Source: Collinsella tanakaei
GTDB taxonomy: Bacteria > Actinomycetota > Coriobacteriia > Coriobacteriales > Coriobacteriaceae
Assembly (NCBI RefSeq): GCF_016902615.1
Contig: NZ_JACJMB010000012.1
Coordinates: 1 to 64,000, forward strand
DNA: 64,000 nt
Reading direction: 5' to 3'
The notes beneath the pieces are model-generated. The model saw only the letters and a list, made by a program, of their open reading frames with translations. It had not been told where the DNA came from and ran no database searches. Shown here piece after piece: positions 1-8,980 of this stretch (position 1 is its first letter; every line of letters starts with the position of its first letter). Position numbers and translations under genes: made by a program.

Positions 1-23
1 GCCCGGACGGGCGCCGCGTGGCA

Positions 24-51
24 CCAAACTACCCCGTCCCCGATGAGGACA
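24..51. repeat. 28-bp copy of a palindrome arm
   Basis: This 28-bp stretch is identical to the right outer arm of the large palindrome at 25492-25581. The bases before it (1-23) do not match that palindrome's interior. It may be the right end of a related palindrome whose left arm lies before the window. It sits about 100 bp upstream of murC. Confidence 0.8.
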
Positions 52-149
52 CCGCCATCTGGCGGAAACGCCCCCTCGACGTTTCGGTACCGATTGCGCT
101 AGAGTTAAGGGCTGCTGCATAACGTTGCCATCTCAAAGGAGAGGCTGAC

Positions 150-1577
150 ATGACCCAGAATTCGACCGCTTCTGCGGCGCCCGCGTTCAAGAGCGCCCAT
201 TTCGTCGGTATCGGCGGCGCCGGTATGAGCGCCATCGCGCTCATCATGCACGAGCGCGGCTACACCATCACCGGCTCCGACCTCAAGACCTCGCGCTATA
301 TCCGCCAGCTCACCCGCGCCGGCATCGATGTGCGCATCGGTCATGACCCGAAGACCATCGACGAGCTCAAGCCCGATGTCGTCGTGGTCTCCACCGCCAT
401 CCCCGACACGAACCCCGAGGTGATTCGCGCGCGCGAGCTCGGTATCCCCGTGTGGCCGCGCGCCCGCATGCTGTCGGTGCTCTCCAACGGACACGTGACC
501 GTGGCTGTCGCCGGCACCCATGGCAAGACGACGACTTCGTCCATGTGCGCCACGATGCTCGATCGGATGGGGCTCGACCCGAGTTTTCTGATCGGCGGCA
601 TCGTCGAGGGGTACGACACGAACGGTCGCAACGGCTCGAGCGCCTACTTCGTCTCCGAGGCCGACGAGTCCGACCGCTCCTTTCTCTATCTCGATCCCAA
701 CATCGTCGTCGTGACGAACGTCGAGGCCGATCATCTCGATCACTACGGGAGCCTCGAGGAGATCGAGCAGACGTTCGTGAAGTTCATGGGCCTCGTGGGC
801 GAGGAGGGCACCATCATCGTGTGCGGCGAGTCCGCGCACCTGGTGGACCTGGCGCGCTCGACGGGCCTCACGGTGATCACTTACGGGTTCGACGAGGGCT
901 GCGACGTCGTGTGCACCCCGACCGCCGCGGGCGCGGCGCTCGCCTCCGCCTTCACGGTGACGCTTCCCGACGGCGCGGTCCGCGAGGTCGAGATCAAGTC
1001 CAACCCGGGCCGCCACAACATGCTGAATGCGAGCGCGGCCCTGACGGTCGCTTGGGCGCTCGGCCAGGACACAAAGGCCGCAGCGACCGCGCTCTCCTCG
1101 TTCGAGGGCGTGCGCAGGCGCTTCACCCATGTGGGCGATATACGCGGCGTCACCGTTGTCGACGACTACGGTCATCATCCCACCGAGATCAAGGCGACCC
1201 TGGCTGCCGCCAAGAGCCTCGATTTCGATCACGTCGTCGTGGTGTTCCAACCGCATCGCTACAGCCGCTTGCAGGCCCTGGCCGACGACTTCGCCGACGC
1301 GTTCGCGAACGCTGACGCCTTGATTCTCATCGACGTCTTCTCCGCAGGCGAGATGCCCATCCCGGGCGTGACGAGCAAGATGCTCGCCGACCTGGTCGCC
1401 GAGCGCCATCCGGCAAAGCGCGTCGTCTACGCGCCCGATCGCCCTGCCCTCATGGCTGCGCTCGACGAGCAGGCTGCGGCCGGAGACCTGCTCATCACCA
1501 TGGGTGCTGGCGATGTCACGCAGGTCGGCCCCGAGTACATCGAGCATGTGGCCGAGTCCGAGAAGGGTGTCCGATAG
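150..1577 (+). CDS. murC: UDP-N-acetylmuramate--L-alanine ligase MurC
   Basis: MurC adds L-alanine to UDP-MurNAc using ATP, the first peptide step of peptidoglycan synthesis in the cytoplasm. The 475-residue protein has the N-terminal Rossmann motif GIGGAGMSAIA (about 19-30), the Mur ligase P-loop AGTHGKTTT (121-129) and the EADESD segment near residue 170. Length is normal for the family. The ATG at 150 follows an AAAGGAG ribosome site at 135-141. The stop codon is joined to the murB ribosome site, so murC, murB, ftsQ and ftsZ read as one division and wall cluster. Identity is secure. Confidence 0.97.
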   Translation: MTQNSTASAAPAFKSAHFVGIGGAGMSAIALIMHERGYTITGSDLKTSRYIRQLTRAGIDVRIGHDPKTIDELKPDVVVVSTAIPDTNPEVIRARELGIPVWPRARMLSVLSNGHVTVAVAGTHGKTTTSSMCATMLDRMGLDPSFLIGGIVEGYDTNGRNGSSAYFVSEADESDRSFLYLDPNIVVVTNVEADHLDHYGSLEEIEQTFVKFMGLVGEEGTIIVCGESAHLVDLARSTGLTVITYGFDEGCDVVCTPTAAGAALASAFTVTLPDGAVREVEIKSNPGRHNMLNASAALTVAWALGQDTKAAATALSSFEGVRRRFTHVGDIRGVTVVDDYGHHPTEIKATLAAAKSLDFDHVVVVFQPHRYSRLQALADDFADAFANADALILIDVFSAGEMPIPGVTSKMLADLVAERHPAKRVVYAPDRPALMAALDEQAAAGDLLITMGAGDVTQVGPEYIEHVAESEKGVR

Positions 1578-1580
1578 GAG

Positions 1581-2492
1581 ATGGGGCTGTTCAATGCGGT
1601 CCTGTCCCTTTCGGGAGCCATCGACACCGACGTCGTAGAGGACGAGCGCCTGGCGCGCCATACGAGCTACCGCATCGGCGGGCGCGCGGCGCTGTTCATC
1701 ACCTGCCATAGCTACCACGCCCTGCGCCGTGCCGTGGAGGCGCTCGTGCGCGAGCAGGTCCCTTGGGTCATCATCGGCAAGGGGTCGAACCTGCTCGTGT
1801 CCGATGCGGGGTACAACGGCGCCGTCGTCACGCTCGGCAGGGAGTTCCAGCGCTCTGTGCTCGCCGAGGACGGCGTCACGCTCACGGTGGGGGCTGGCGC
1901 CATGCTCGCGCGCGTCGTGAACGCCGCGCTGTCCCGCAGCCTCTCGGGCCTGGAGTTCGCCGTGGGCATCCCTGGCACCATCGGCGGCGCGGTGTCCATG
2001 AACGCCGGCACCCGCGACGAGTGGATCGGGTCGCTCGTGGAGGATATCGTGACGTACAAGCCGGGCGAGGGCCTGCGCCACTACGGGCACGACGATGTCT
2101 TCTGGGCGTACCGTGAGACGGGCATCCCGCGCGACGAGATCATCCTCGAGGTCACGCTCAAGCTGCACCCGGGCGATAAGTCGGAGATCCGCTCCAGCAT
2201 GGAGCGCTCGCTGGTGCGCCGGCGCCGCACCCAGCCCATCGGGTCCGCCTCGTGCGGCTCGGTATTCCGCAATCCGCCCGACAGAAGTGTGGGAGCTATG
2301 ATCGAGGAATGCGGATTGAAGGGTTTTTCGATCGGCGGGGCCGAGGTCTCGCCCCTTCACGCTAACTTTATTGTGAACAACGGCACGGCGACCGCGAGCG
2401 ATGTGGTCGCGGTCATCCAACACGTGTACGAGAAGGTTAAGGAAACGTATGGCGTCGCGCTCAAGCCGGAAGTCAAATTCCTCGGCTTCTAA
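1581..2492 (+). CDS. murB: UDP-N-acetylenolpyruvoylglucosamine reductase MurB
   Basis: MurB reduces UDP-GlcNAc-enolpyruvate to UDP-MurNAc with NADPH and FAD. The 303-residue protein shows the FAD-domain motifs GKGSNLLVSD (about 66-75) and GIPGTIGGAVSMNAG (129-143). It also has the catalytic serine in CGSVFRNPP (Ser227) and the C-terminal HANFIVN segment, which fits the shorter type II enzymes. Its ribosome site TAGGAG overlaps the murC stop, which indicates translational coupling. Its last 44 bases overlap the start of ftsQ. Confidence 0.96.
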   Translation: MGLFNAVLSLSGAIDTDVVEDERLARHTSYRIGGRAALFITCHSYHALRRAVEALVREQVPWVIIGKGSNLLVSDAGYNGAVVTLGREFQRSVLAEDGVTLTVGAGAMLARVVNAALSRSLSGLEFAVGIPGTIGGAVSMNAGTRDEWIGSLVEDIVTYKPGEGLRHYGHDDVFWAYRETGIPRDEIILEVTLKLHPGDKSEIRSSMERSLVRRRRTQPIGSASCGSVFRNPPDRSVGAMIEECGLKGFSIGGAEVSPLHANFIVNNGTATASDVVAVIQHVYEKVKETYGVALKPEVKFLGF

Positions 2493-3921
2493 GCAGAAGC
2501 CCACGTTCCGTCGTTCGAGCGGCGGGGCTTCTGCACGCACGTCATCGACAAAGGCGACCCCCGTGGCACCGGCGGCGCGCGTGCGCACCGCGCCGGTGCG
2601 CACCTACGTCGCGCCGACGAAGAAGGCCGCCTCGGATCTCGTCTCGTCCTCCCGGCGCGTCCAGAAGAAGAACGTCGCGCGCGCGGGCGCTCCGCATCGC
2701 CGTTCCGCTGCGCCGACGGTGTCGGCCCGAAGCGCCGGCGCGGCGGCAGCGCGCTCTTCGCGTAAGGTCGCGGCTCCCTCGCAGGCAGCCGGACGCACGC
2801 AGGTGCTTCCCGCGATGAACCAGAAGGCGGCCAAGCAAAAGCCTACGAAGCTCAAGCCGGCAAAGCAGAAGCGCGCCGTGACGCGTCCCGCCGCTGCGGC
2901 GCAACCCTCCCTCAAGAAGGTGCCGGCCGCCAAGCAGGGCGGGCTCAAGCTGCCTGTTTCCCTGGGTGCCAAGAGGCTCGCGGGCAACACCGCGCGCGGC
3001 GTCGAGCGACCGCGTTCGGGCGCCGCCCCCTCGCTGTCCTTCCTCCATATCGCCGTCGCGGCGGTGCTTGCGGGCATCGTCGTCATCGGCATCGGCGCCG
3101 CCATCCTCGTGAACTCCGGCTTCTTCGCCATCACGGAAGTCGTGGTGAACGGTTCGGCGCACGTGCCCCAGGCGACCGCGAGCCAGCTGGTCGACGTACC
3201 GGAGGGCGCGACGCTGTTCAACGTGAATGACAGCGAGGTGACGGAGGCCCTGGAGCAGAATCCCTGGGTGGAAAGCGTGCATGTGGAGCGGCGTTTCCCG
3301 CACACGCTCGTCATCACGCCGCAGGAGCGCACGGTCGCGGCCATCGCCTACATCGTGTCCGACGACGTCGCCTGGGCAATCAGCTCCGAGAAGACCTGGA
3401 TCGCGCCGCTCTCGCTGTCCGTCGCGGCGGACGACGCATCCTCTCAGGCAGACGATGCCGCTGCTGATGCCGCGGAGGGTGCCGACGCGGACGATGCGGA
3501 CGACGCCGCGGATGGGACGGACCAGGCGGATACGGCCTCCTCGTCGCAGGACCTTACGGGACTCGATGCCGCCATCGCCTTGGCGCGCGCGTCGAACGCT
3601 GTGCTCCTCACGGATGTCGGCACGGACGTCGACCCCTCGAGCGGCAAAGAGGTCACCTCCGAGGTGGTGCTCGCGGGCCTCGCGTACGCGATGGGGTTCA
3701 GCCCGGAGTTCAGGGCCCAAATCAAGGACATCTCCATCCCGTCCGTGGAGGCGATCTCGGCGAACCTCGAGAACGGCGTTGAGGTCTCGCTCGGCAAACC
3801 GGAAGATATCCAGCAAAAAGAGCAGGTCGTCAAGCGTCTGCTCGAGCAGGAGCAGGGGGTTACCTATATCAACGTGCGCGTGGCGGATGCCTATTCGTTC
3901 CGCAGCGTACCGGTAAGCTAG
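2449..3921 (+). CDS. ftsQ: cell division protein FtsQ (POTRA domain)
   Basis: FtsQ is a single-pass membrane protein of the divisome that links early and late division proteins. The chosen ATG at 2449 lies inside the murB 3' end and follows AAGGAA with 5-nt spacing, giving 490 residues. Residues 1-198 are a very basic Ala/Lys/Arg/Ser-rich cytoplasmic tail. A membrane segment spans about 199-223, and the POTRA domain (about 224-292) contains NPWVESVHVERRFPHT. Residues about 326-367 form an acidic Asp/Ala/Ser insertion. Both tail and insertion are longer than in typical FtsQ and are probably disordered. An upstream ATG at 2401 is possible but has no good ribosome site. Confidence 0.9.
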   Translation: MASRSSRKSNSSASKQKPTFRRSSGGASARTSSTKATPVAPAARVRTAPVRTYVAPTKKAASDLVSSSRRVQKKNVARAGAPHRRSAAPTVSARSAGAAAARSSRKVAAPSQAAGRTQVLPAMNQKAAKQKPTKLKPAKQKRAVTRPAAAAQPSLKKVPAAKQGGLKLPVSLGAKRLAGNTARGVERPRSGAAPSLSFLHIAVAAVLAGIVVIGIGAAILVNSGFFAITEVVVNGSAHVPQATASQLVDVPEGATLFNVNDSEVTEALEQNPWVESVHVERRFPHTLVITPQERTVAAIAYIVSDDVAWAISSEKTWIAPLSLSVAADDASSQADDAAADAAEGADADDADDAADGTDQADTASSSQDLTGLDAAIALARASNAVLLTDVGTDVDPSSGKEVTSEVVLAGLAYAMGFSPEFRAQIKDISIPSVEAISANLENGVEVSLGKPEDIQQKEQVVKRLLEQEQGVTYINVRVADAYSFRSVPVS

Positions 3922-4131
3922 ATGTCCCTTTGTGTTCGATTCGGCCGTTTGCCTGCCGTGAACGGTTTGCTGCTCTACCTGCGGATTTCATAAAGCTTGC
4001 GCGCTGACGTTGACTTTCTCCCTGATTCTGTGCAAGGATATAGCGGTTTACCTCGACATTTAATCTGTACTTGAGGGTTATAGTCGATAAGGCCGCCAAG
4101 CGCTTACACCGGATGTTCGGAGGACCGTAAC

Positions 4132-5268
4132 ATGCACGAGAACGAGATCAACAACTACCTTGCCGTCATCAAGGTTGTCGGTGTGGGCGGCGGCGGCACG
4201 AACGCTGTCAACCGCATGATCGAGGAGGGCATCCGCGGCGTCGAGTTCGTGGCTATCAACACCGATGCCCAGGCGCTTGCTATCTCCGATGCTGACATCA
4301 AGGTGCATATCGGCACCGACCTGACGCGCGGCCTGGGTGCCGGCGCGAACCCCGAGGTCGGCCGCAAGGCCGCCGACGAGTCGCGCGATGACATCGCCGA
4401 GGCGCTCGCAGGTGCCGACATGGTCTTCATCACCGCCGGCGAGGGCGGCGGCACCGGCACGGGCGCCGCGCCGATTGTCGCCGACATCGCCATGAACGAC
4501 GTGGGCGCGCTGACCGTCGCCGTCGTCACGAAGCCCTTCACCTTCGAGGGCCGCAAGCGCAAGGCGAGCGCGGAGGAGGGCATCCAGACCCTGTCCGAGT
4601 GCGTCGACACCATGATCGTCATCCCGAATGACAAGCTGCTCGATATCGCCGAGAAGAAGACCACGATGCTCGAGGCCTTCGCCATGGCCGACGCCGTGCT
4701 GTCGCAGGGCACCCAGGGCATCACGGATCTCATCACCGTCCCCGGTATCATCAACCTCGACTTCGCTGACGTGAAGACCATCATGAAGCAGGCCGGCACG
4801 GCCATGATGGGTATCGGCACCGCCTCGGGCGACACCCGCGCGGTCGACGCCGCCCAGCAGGCCATCTCCAGCCCGCTGCTCGAGAGCTCCATCGACGGTG
4901 CCACCCGCGTGCTGCTCTCCATCGCCGGCTCCAAGGACCTCGGCATCCAGGAGATCAACGACGCCGCCGACCTCGTGGCCAACGCCGTCGACCCCGAGGC
5001 GAACATCATCTTCGGTACCGTTGTCGACGAGTCGCTGGGCGATCAGGTCCGCATCACGGTCATCGCCACCGGCTTCTCCGATGCGAACGTGAACCGTCAG
5101 GACCAGCTGTTCGGCCAGTCCAGCGCAAGCCGCGCGCCCGAGCCGCAGCGCCAGGCGCAGTCGAGCTCCCAGAGCGCGCCCACGCGCAACATCGGCGGCA
5201 CGGAGCTGCCGAACTTCGGCAACGACCAGTTCGAGCTGCCCGACTTCCTGAAGCGCGGCAACTTCTAA
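4132..5268 (+). CDS. ftsZ: cell division GTPase FtsZ
   Basis: FtsZ is the tubulin-like GTPase that forms the division ring. The 378-residue protein has the tubulin signature GGGTGTG (105-111), the catalytic T7 loop NLDFAD (208-213), a flexible Gln/Ser-rich linker and a conserved C-terminal peptide (ELPDFLKRG) that binds membrane tethers. The ATG follows GGAGG at 4119-4123. There is no ftsA between ftsQ and ftsZ, as usual in Actinobacteria, so SepF (8240-8962) is the likely tether. The 210-bp leader probably carries its own promoter, which I could not place with confidence. A terminator follows at 5290-5325. Confidence 0.98.
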   Translation: MHENEINNYLAVIKVVGVGGGGTNAVNRMIEEGIRGVEFVAINTDAQALAISDADIKVHIGTDLTRGLGAGANPEVGRKAADESRDDIAEALAGADMVFITAGEGGGTGTGAAPIVADIAMNDVGALTVAVVTKPFTFEGRKRKASAEEGIQTLSECVDTMIVIPNDKLLDIAEKKTTMLEAFAMADAVLSQGTQGITDLITVPGIINLDFADVKTIMKQAGTAMMGIGTASGDTRAVDAAQQAISSPLLESSIDGATRVLLSIAGSKDLGIQEINDAADLVANAVDPEANIIFGTVVDESLGDQVRITVIATGFSDANVNRQDQLFGQSSASRAPEPQRQAQSSSQSAPTRNIGGTELPNFGNDQFELPDFLKRGNF

Positions 5269-5289
5269 GGCGACATCCATACGCGCTGA

Positions 5290-5325
5290 CGCGGCCCGGG
5301 GCATCCGTCCCGAGCCGCGTTTTTC
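5290..5325 (+). terminator. intrinsic terminator after ftsZ
   Basis: An 11-bp stem with one G-T pair (arms 5290-5300 and 5309-5319) is followed by a run of T at 5320-5325. It lies just after the ftsZ stop and before pgeF. Confidence 0.85.
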
Positions 5326-5409
5326 TTATGCGTCCACGCGGCGGCGCATGGGGTAAGAATAGGATCAGCAAGACGACGTGGCCGCCGGTCGGCCGGATAG
5401 GGGGAAGCG

Positions 5410-6201
5410 ATGGAGCTCAGGCGCGCACAGCACGATACGGTCACGCTGGTCGAGGGGAAGCGCGGTCCCATCCGCTTCGCCTTCACGGAGCGCACGGGCG
5501 GCGTGTCGAAGGCGCCGTACGCCTCGTTGAATCTCGGCACGCACGTGGGGGATGACCCGGAGGCGGTCGCCGAGAATCGCCGGCGCGTCCTGGCGGCACT
5601 CGGGGCCGAAGAGGATCGAGCGCACCTCATCGTGCCGAACCAGGTGCATGGCGACACGGTGGTAGCGATCGATAGCGACACCGATGAGAAGCTCGCCTGG
5701 GTGCGCGACCGCGCACTCGAGGGCGCCGACGCCATCGTGTGCACGGCGCCGGGCGTGCCGGTGCTGCTCTGCTTTGCCGACTGCGTCCCCGTTGTCCTCA
5801 CCGCGCCCGGCGGCTTTGCCGTCATCCACTCGGGATGGAAGGGGACCTTTTCTGGGATCGCCGGCGCGGCGGTGCGCGTGCTCGCCGAGGCTGCGGGCTG
5901 CGCGGCGCATGAGATCGATGCCGTTATCGGCCCGCATATCCTCGGTGATGAGTACGAGGTTTCCGTCGAGCTGATGGAGCGCTTCGCCTCGCGCTTTCCC
6001 GGCATCGACGCGGGCGCGGGGCGCCTGCTCGACCTGTCGTACGCGATTCGCGCCTCGCTGGTCGATGCAGGGGTCGAGGCGCGCCGCATCGTGGACCCGC
6101 AGCTATCCACGATGCGCGAGAACGACCGCTTCTTCAGCTACCGCGCCGAGGGCGGCGTGTGCGGTCGGCACGGTGCCGTCGCCTACATGGCGCGGGGCTA
6201 G
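5410..6201 (+). CDS. pgeF: peptidoglycan editing factor PgeF (YfiH, laccase domain)
   Basis: PgeF/YfiH proteins are zinc enzymes of the multicopper-polyphenol-oxidase-like (CNF1/YfiH) fold. E. coli PgeF removes cytoplasmic muropeptide precursors with a wrong amino acid, and other members act on purine nucleosides. The 263-residue protein carries the metal-site motifs NQVHG (His80), FADCVP (Cys125) and HSGWKG (His140), plus IGPHI where the family usually has IGPCI. The ATG follows GGGGAAG. Its place after ftsZ and before yggS-sepF is the classical order in Gram-positive division clusters. Substrate cannot be told from the sequence. Confidence 0.9.
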   Translation: MELRRAQHDTVTLVEGKRGPIRFAFTERTGGVSKAPYASLNLGTHVGDDPEAVAENRRRVLAALGAEEDRAHLIVPNQVHGDTVVAIDSDTDEKLAWVRDRALEGADAIVCTAPGVPVLLCFADCVPVVLTAPGGFAVIHSGWKGTFSGIAGAAVRVLAEAAGCAAHEIDAVIGPHILGDEYEVSVELMERFASRFPGIDAGAGRLLDLSYAIRASLVDAGVEARRIVDPQLSTMRENDRFFSYRAEGGVCGRHGAVAYMARG

Positions 6202-6252
6202 CGCGCCCTTAGCACCGCCTCGCGTCGATGTAATCAGTTTCCTGCGCTTCCT

Positions 6253-6283
6253 TTACAAGCTCCTGACACAGGCTCGCTACACT
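6253..6283 (+). promoter_or_regulatory. Pho-box-like direct repeat and -10 before the PhoU-like gene
   Basis: Two 7-bp units, TTACAAG (6253-6259) and TGACACA (6264-6270), are 11 bp apart, the spacing of PhoB/PhoP boxes. A -10-like TACACT follows at 6278-6283, about one turn after the box. A similar repeat precedes the phosphate transporter at 11240. No regulator gene is in the window, so the binding protein is inferred. Confidence 0.4.
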
Positions 6284-6338
6284 GAGTTGGGTTACCGCGG
6301 GTCCTGGTTCCCATAAGGGGCAACGGGGGCGGTTTTCC

Positions 6339-6400
6339 GCTGCAGGTGCGCACCTGCAGCCATGAGCCCGCTCGAGCGCCCGGGTGGTCGGGCGCCTGTT
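6339..6400 (+). promoter_or_regulatory. leader hairpins before the PhoU-like gene
   Basis: The transcribed leader contains a perfect 22-bp palindrome (6339-6360) followed by a second hairpin (arms 6376-6382 and 6389-6395) ending in CTGTTT. The pair sits 20-80 bp before the start codon and could act as a leaky terminator or attenuator. Its function is inferred only from shape. Confidence 0.35.
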
Positions 6401-6421
6401 TCGACTGATTGGAGATATGCA

Positions 6422-7276
6422 ATGCGCAAGATGTTCTCACGCCAGCTCGTCGAGGCGCGCCATGAGATGCTTTCCATCTACGAGGCGGTCGACCTCACGA
6501 TGCATGACGCGGTGCGCGCGTTCGTGACCGACGATAAGAAGCTTGCGGCGAAGGCCCAGACCAAGACCCTGCAGATCGATGCCCGCTGCGCCAACCTCGA
6601 GGCCGTCTGCTACAACCTCATCGCCACGCAGGGTCCCGTCGCGTCCGACTTCCGCCTGCTGCAGACCATCATCAACATCGAGTTCAACCTCCAGCGCATG
6701 TGCGACAAGGTCCGTCGCATCGCCCGCGCCGCCAAGCACAAGGTGAGCTCCGATATCGAGCTGCCCGTCGAGCTCGTCGAGATCATCGAGCAGGAGGCCT
6801 CCTACGTCTACCGCATCATGGGCACGTGCATCTCCGTGCTCGTGTGCAACGACCTGACCGTCATGCGCGGCCTGCTCATCCAAGACGACAGCGTCCACGA
6901 GCTGTACGAGGAGTTCTTCCGCGCCTACAACCGCATGGCGACCATGGAGCTTGCCGACGACAAGACCTACGACGACCTGCGCCGCGCCATCATGGTGTCG
7001 CGCTACCTGGACCGCATCGCCTCCATCTCCATCGACGCCACGAGCGCCCTGTCGTTCCTTCTGACCGGCCAGCGCCTGTCCGTGGCGGATATCGCCGACA
7101 TCGACGATGACGAGCTCGAGGCCATGCGCGTGCCGTCCGGCGAGGGCGTCATCCTGAAGCCGGTGTCCGACGCGCGCTACGTGGCCCAGCTTCCTGCCGA
7201 CGAGATCAGCGAGGAGCTTCGTTCCCTCATCGAGCGCTCCAAGCTCGACGAGGACGTCTCCGAGGATGAGGAGTAG
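6422..7276 (+). CDS. PhoU-family phosphate signalling regulator
   Basis: PhoU proteins are helical bundles that tie phosphate uptake to the PhoR/PhoB-type two-component system. This 284-residue protein has two PhoU repeats (about 15-100 and 120-215) and a C-terminal acidic extension rich in Asp/Glu. The ATG at 6422 follows GGAG at 6411-6414 with 7-nt spacing; an in-frame ATG at 6362 lacks a good site. It stands alone between pgeF and yggS, not beside pst genes, which is unusual. A Pho-box-like promoter upstream fits phosphate control. The family call is good; the exact partner is unknown. Confidence 0.8.
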   Translation: MRKMFSRQLVEARHEMLSIYEAVDLTMHDAVRAFVTDDKKLAAKAQTKTLQIDARCANLEAVCYNLIATQGPVASDFRLLQTIINIEFNLQRMCDKVRRIARAAKHKVSSDIELPVELVEIIEQEASYVYRIMGTCISVLVCNDLTVMRGLLIQDDSVHELYEEFFRAYNRMATMELADDKTYDDLRRAIMVSRYLDRIASISIDATSALSFLLTGQRLSVADIADIDDDELEAMRVPSGEGVILKPVSDARYVAQLPADEISEELRSLIERSKLDEDVSEDEE

Positions 7277-7320
7277 CATCGGCGCGCATCCATGCGGCAA
7301 ATGTGAATGACCGTTTTCCG

Positions 7321-7353
7321 AGCGCGGTCCCGTCTGAGCGGGGCCGCGCTTTC
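7321..7353 (+). terminator. probable terminator after the PhoU-like gene
   Basis: A 12-bp stem with one G-T pair (arms 7321-7332 and 7339-7350) lies between the PhoU-like gene and yggS. The T tail is short, so termination may be partial. Confidence 0.5.
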
Positions 7354-7434
7354 GCGTTACCATGGAGGGGGCCGGTGTGCGGCGCGTCCGCGCACGGGTC
7401 TCTTTCGCAGCATGGTAGAAGAGGGCCGATTCAT

Positions 7435-8169
7435 ATGGAAAGCTATTCGGATCTGATTGCCGAGCGTCGCGCGGAGATCGTCGAGCGCATCGACGCCGCG
7501 CTCGCGCGCGCCGGGCGCGCAGACGAGCAGGTGACGCTCGTGGCGGTCTCCAAGACCGTCGGGGTGGACGAGGTCGTCGCCGCGCTCGGTGCCGGCTATC
7601 GCGTGTTCGGCGAGAACCGCCCGCAGGAGCTCGTGCGCAAGCTCGAGGGGCTCGCGCAGATGGGGGACGTTTCCGCGTACCGGTTCGATATGATCGGCAA
7701 CCTGCAGACGAACAAGATCAACACGGTGCTGGGGCGCGTCGCGCTCATCCACTCCATCGGCTCTGCGCACCTGGCTGACGCCGTGTCCTCGCGCGCCGAG
7801 CGCCGCATCGCCGAGGGCAGCCTCGCCGCGCCGGCGCATGTGCTGCTCGAGGTCAACGTGAGCGGCGAGGCCTCCAAGTCGGGCTTTGCCCCCGATGAGG
7901 TTCGCGCCTGCATGCCGCACCTTATGGAGCTTTCTGGCATTCATATCGACGGCCTTATGACGATGGCCCCACGCGGGGATAAAGATGCAGCGCGCCGAAC
8001 CTTCAGCGGGCTGCGTGAACTGCGTGATGAGCTACGGGAGCGCTGGGGCCTGGAGCTGCCTGAGCTCTCCTGCGGCATGAGCGAGGATTTCGAGATCGCG
8101 CTCGAGGAGGGTTCGACCATCGTCCGCCTGGGCAGGGTGGTGTTCAACCCGTCCTTTGCACTACAATAA
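7435..8169 (+). CDS. yggS: PLP homeostasis protein YggS/YlmE
   Basis: YggS-family proteins bind pyridoxal 5'-phosphate on an alanine-racemase-like TIM barrel and keep cellular PLP and amino-acid pools in balance; no catalytic reaction is established. The 244-residue protein has the PLP lysine in LVAVSK (Lys40), the FGENRPQEL segment, HSIGS and the C-terminal SCGMSEDFE and VRLG phosphate-binding motifs. The start at 7435 is the first ATG that matches the family N-terminus; its ribosome site (GAAGAGGG) is moderate. It heads the yggS-sepF-yggT-divIVA group common in Gram-positive division clusters. Confidence 0.93.
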   Translation: MESYSDLIAERRAEIVERIDAALARAGRADEQVTLVAVSKTVGVDEVVAALGAGYRVFGENRPQELVRKLEGLAQMGDVSAYRFDMIGNLQTNKINTVLGRVALIHSIGSAHLADAVSSRAERRIAEGSLAAPAHVLLEVNVSGEASKSGFAPDEVRACMPHLMELSGIHIDGLMTMAPRGDKDAARRTFSGLRELRDELRERWGLELPELSCGMSEDFEIALEEGSTIVRLGRVVFNPSFALQ

Positions 8170-8239
8170 GGGGGTCTGAGCATTTGCTCGACCTGCACCA
8201 TACAGACGATAGACGCACCACGGGCAGAGAGGAGCCATC

Positions 8240-8962
8240 GTGAGCTTCCTAGACGAGATCAAAAGCAGACTGTCGGCGCATACGGGCCAGGGGGGCTACG
8301 GTGCCGGTTCCTATGGGGACGAAGAGGGCTACGGCGACGGCTACTACGACGAGGATGAGGGCGGCTACGACGACCGCTCCTACGACTCGTCGGACTACGG
8401 CTACGACAACCGCGAGACGAGCCACGGCGTGCTCGGCCAGACGCATCGCGGCGAGGCCGAGTCGGTCGCGGTCTACACCCGCAGCGGCCAGCTCGTCGGC
8501 GATGCCGACCGCCATGCCACGACGTTCAACCCGCCTGCCCGCAGCACGGACGCCGCGGCCTACCGCCCCGGCGCCTACGACACCCCCTCGAGCTATGCCG
8601 AGGCGCGCAGACAGACGCCGGCGCACGCCGCCCCCGCGGCCCCGTCGGCCACGGCTGCCCATATCAACGAGGTGGTGAACGGGACGCCCCAGCTTCCCGC
8701 CTACGTTTTGCGTCCCGAAAGCTACGACGACGTCGAGACGGTCGTGCGCCGCGTGCGCACCCGCCAGCCCGTCGCCCTGGTGTTCGTGGGCGTCCGCACC
8801 GAGATCGCCAAGCGCGTGCTCGACTTCAGCTACGGCTTCGCATGCGGCTTGGGCGCCACGGTTCGCGAGCTCGGCGATCGCGTCTTCATCGTGCTGCCGC
8901 AGGGGTGCGAGGTTAAAGATTCCGATGTGGCCAAGCTGCGCGCCGACGGCTACCTCAAGTAA
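8240..8962 (+). CDS. sepF: cell division protein SepF
   Basis: SepF binds the membrane through an N-terminal helix and FtsZ through its C-terminal domain, replacing FtsA in Actinobacteria. The 240-residue protein starts with a GTG at 8240 after GAGAGGAG. Residues 1-12 are the amphipathic membrane helix. Residues about 18-60 are strikingly rich in Gly, Tyr and Asp, followed by a Pro/Ala linker. The SepF domain covers about 153-240 and contains the beta-strand pair VALVFVGV and RVFIVLP. It is longer than typical SepF (about 150 residues) because of the linker. It is followed by yggT and divIVA. Confidence 0.93.
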   Translation: MSFLDEIKSRLSAHTGQGGYGAGSYGDEEGYGDGYYDEDEGGYDDRSYDSSDYGYDNRETSHGVLGQTHRGEAESVAVYTRSGQLVGDADRHATTFNPPARSTDAAAYRPGAYDTPSSYAEARRQTPAHAAPAAPSATAAHINEVVNGTPQLPAYVLRPESYDDVETVVRRVRTRQPVALVFVGVRTEIAKRVLDFSYGFACGLGATVRELGDRVFIVLPQGCEVKDSDVAKLRADGYLK

Positions 8963-8980
8963 CCGAGGAGTTCGATCACC

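Noticed and set aside
105-2603. A long open frame on the minus strand across murC and murB
   Set aside because: It is a shadow of codon bias in GC-rich genes. It has no ribosome site or domain, and the plus-strand genes are certain.
4078-5304. A long minus-strand frame opposite ftsZ
   Set aside because: Low-complexity Arg/Ala/Asp/Gly composition and complete overlap with ftsZ mark it as a shadow.
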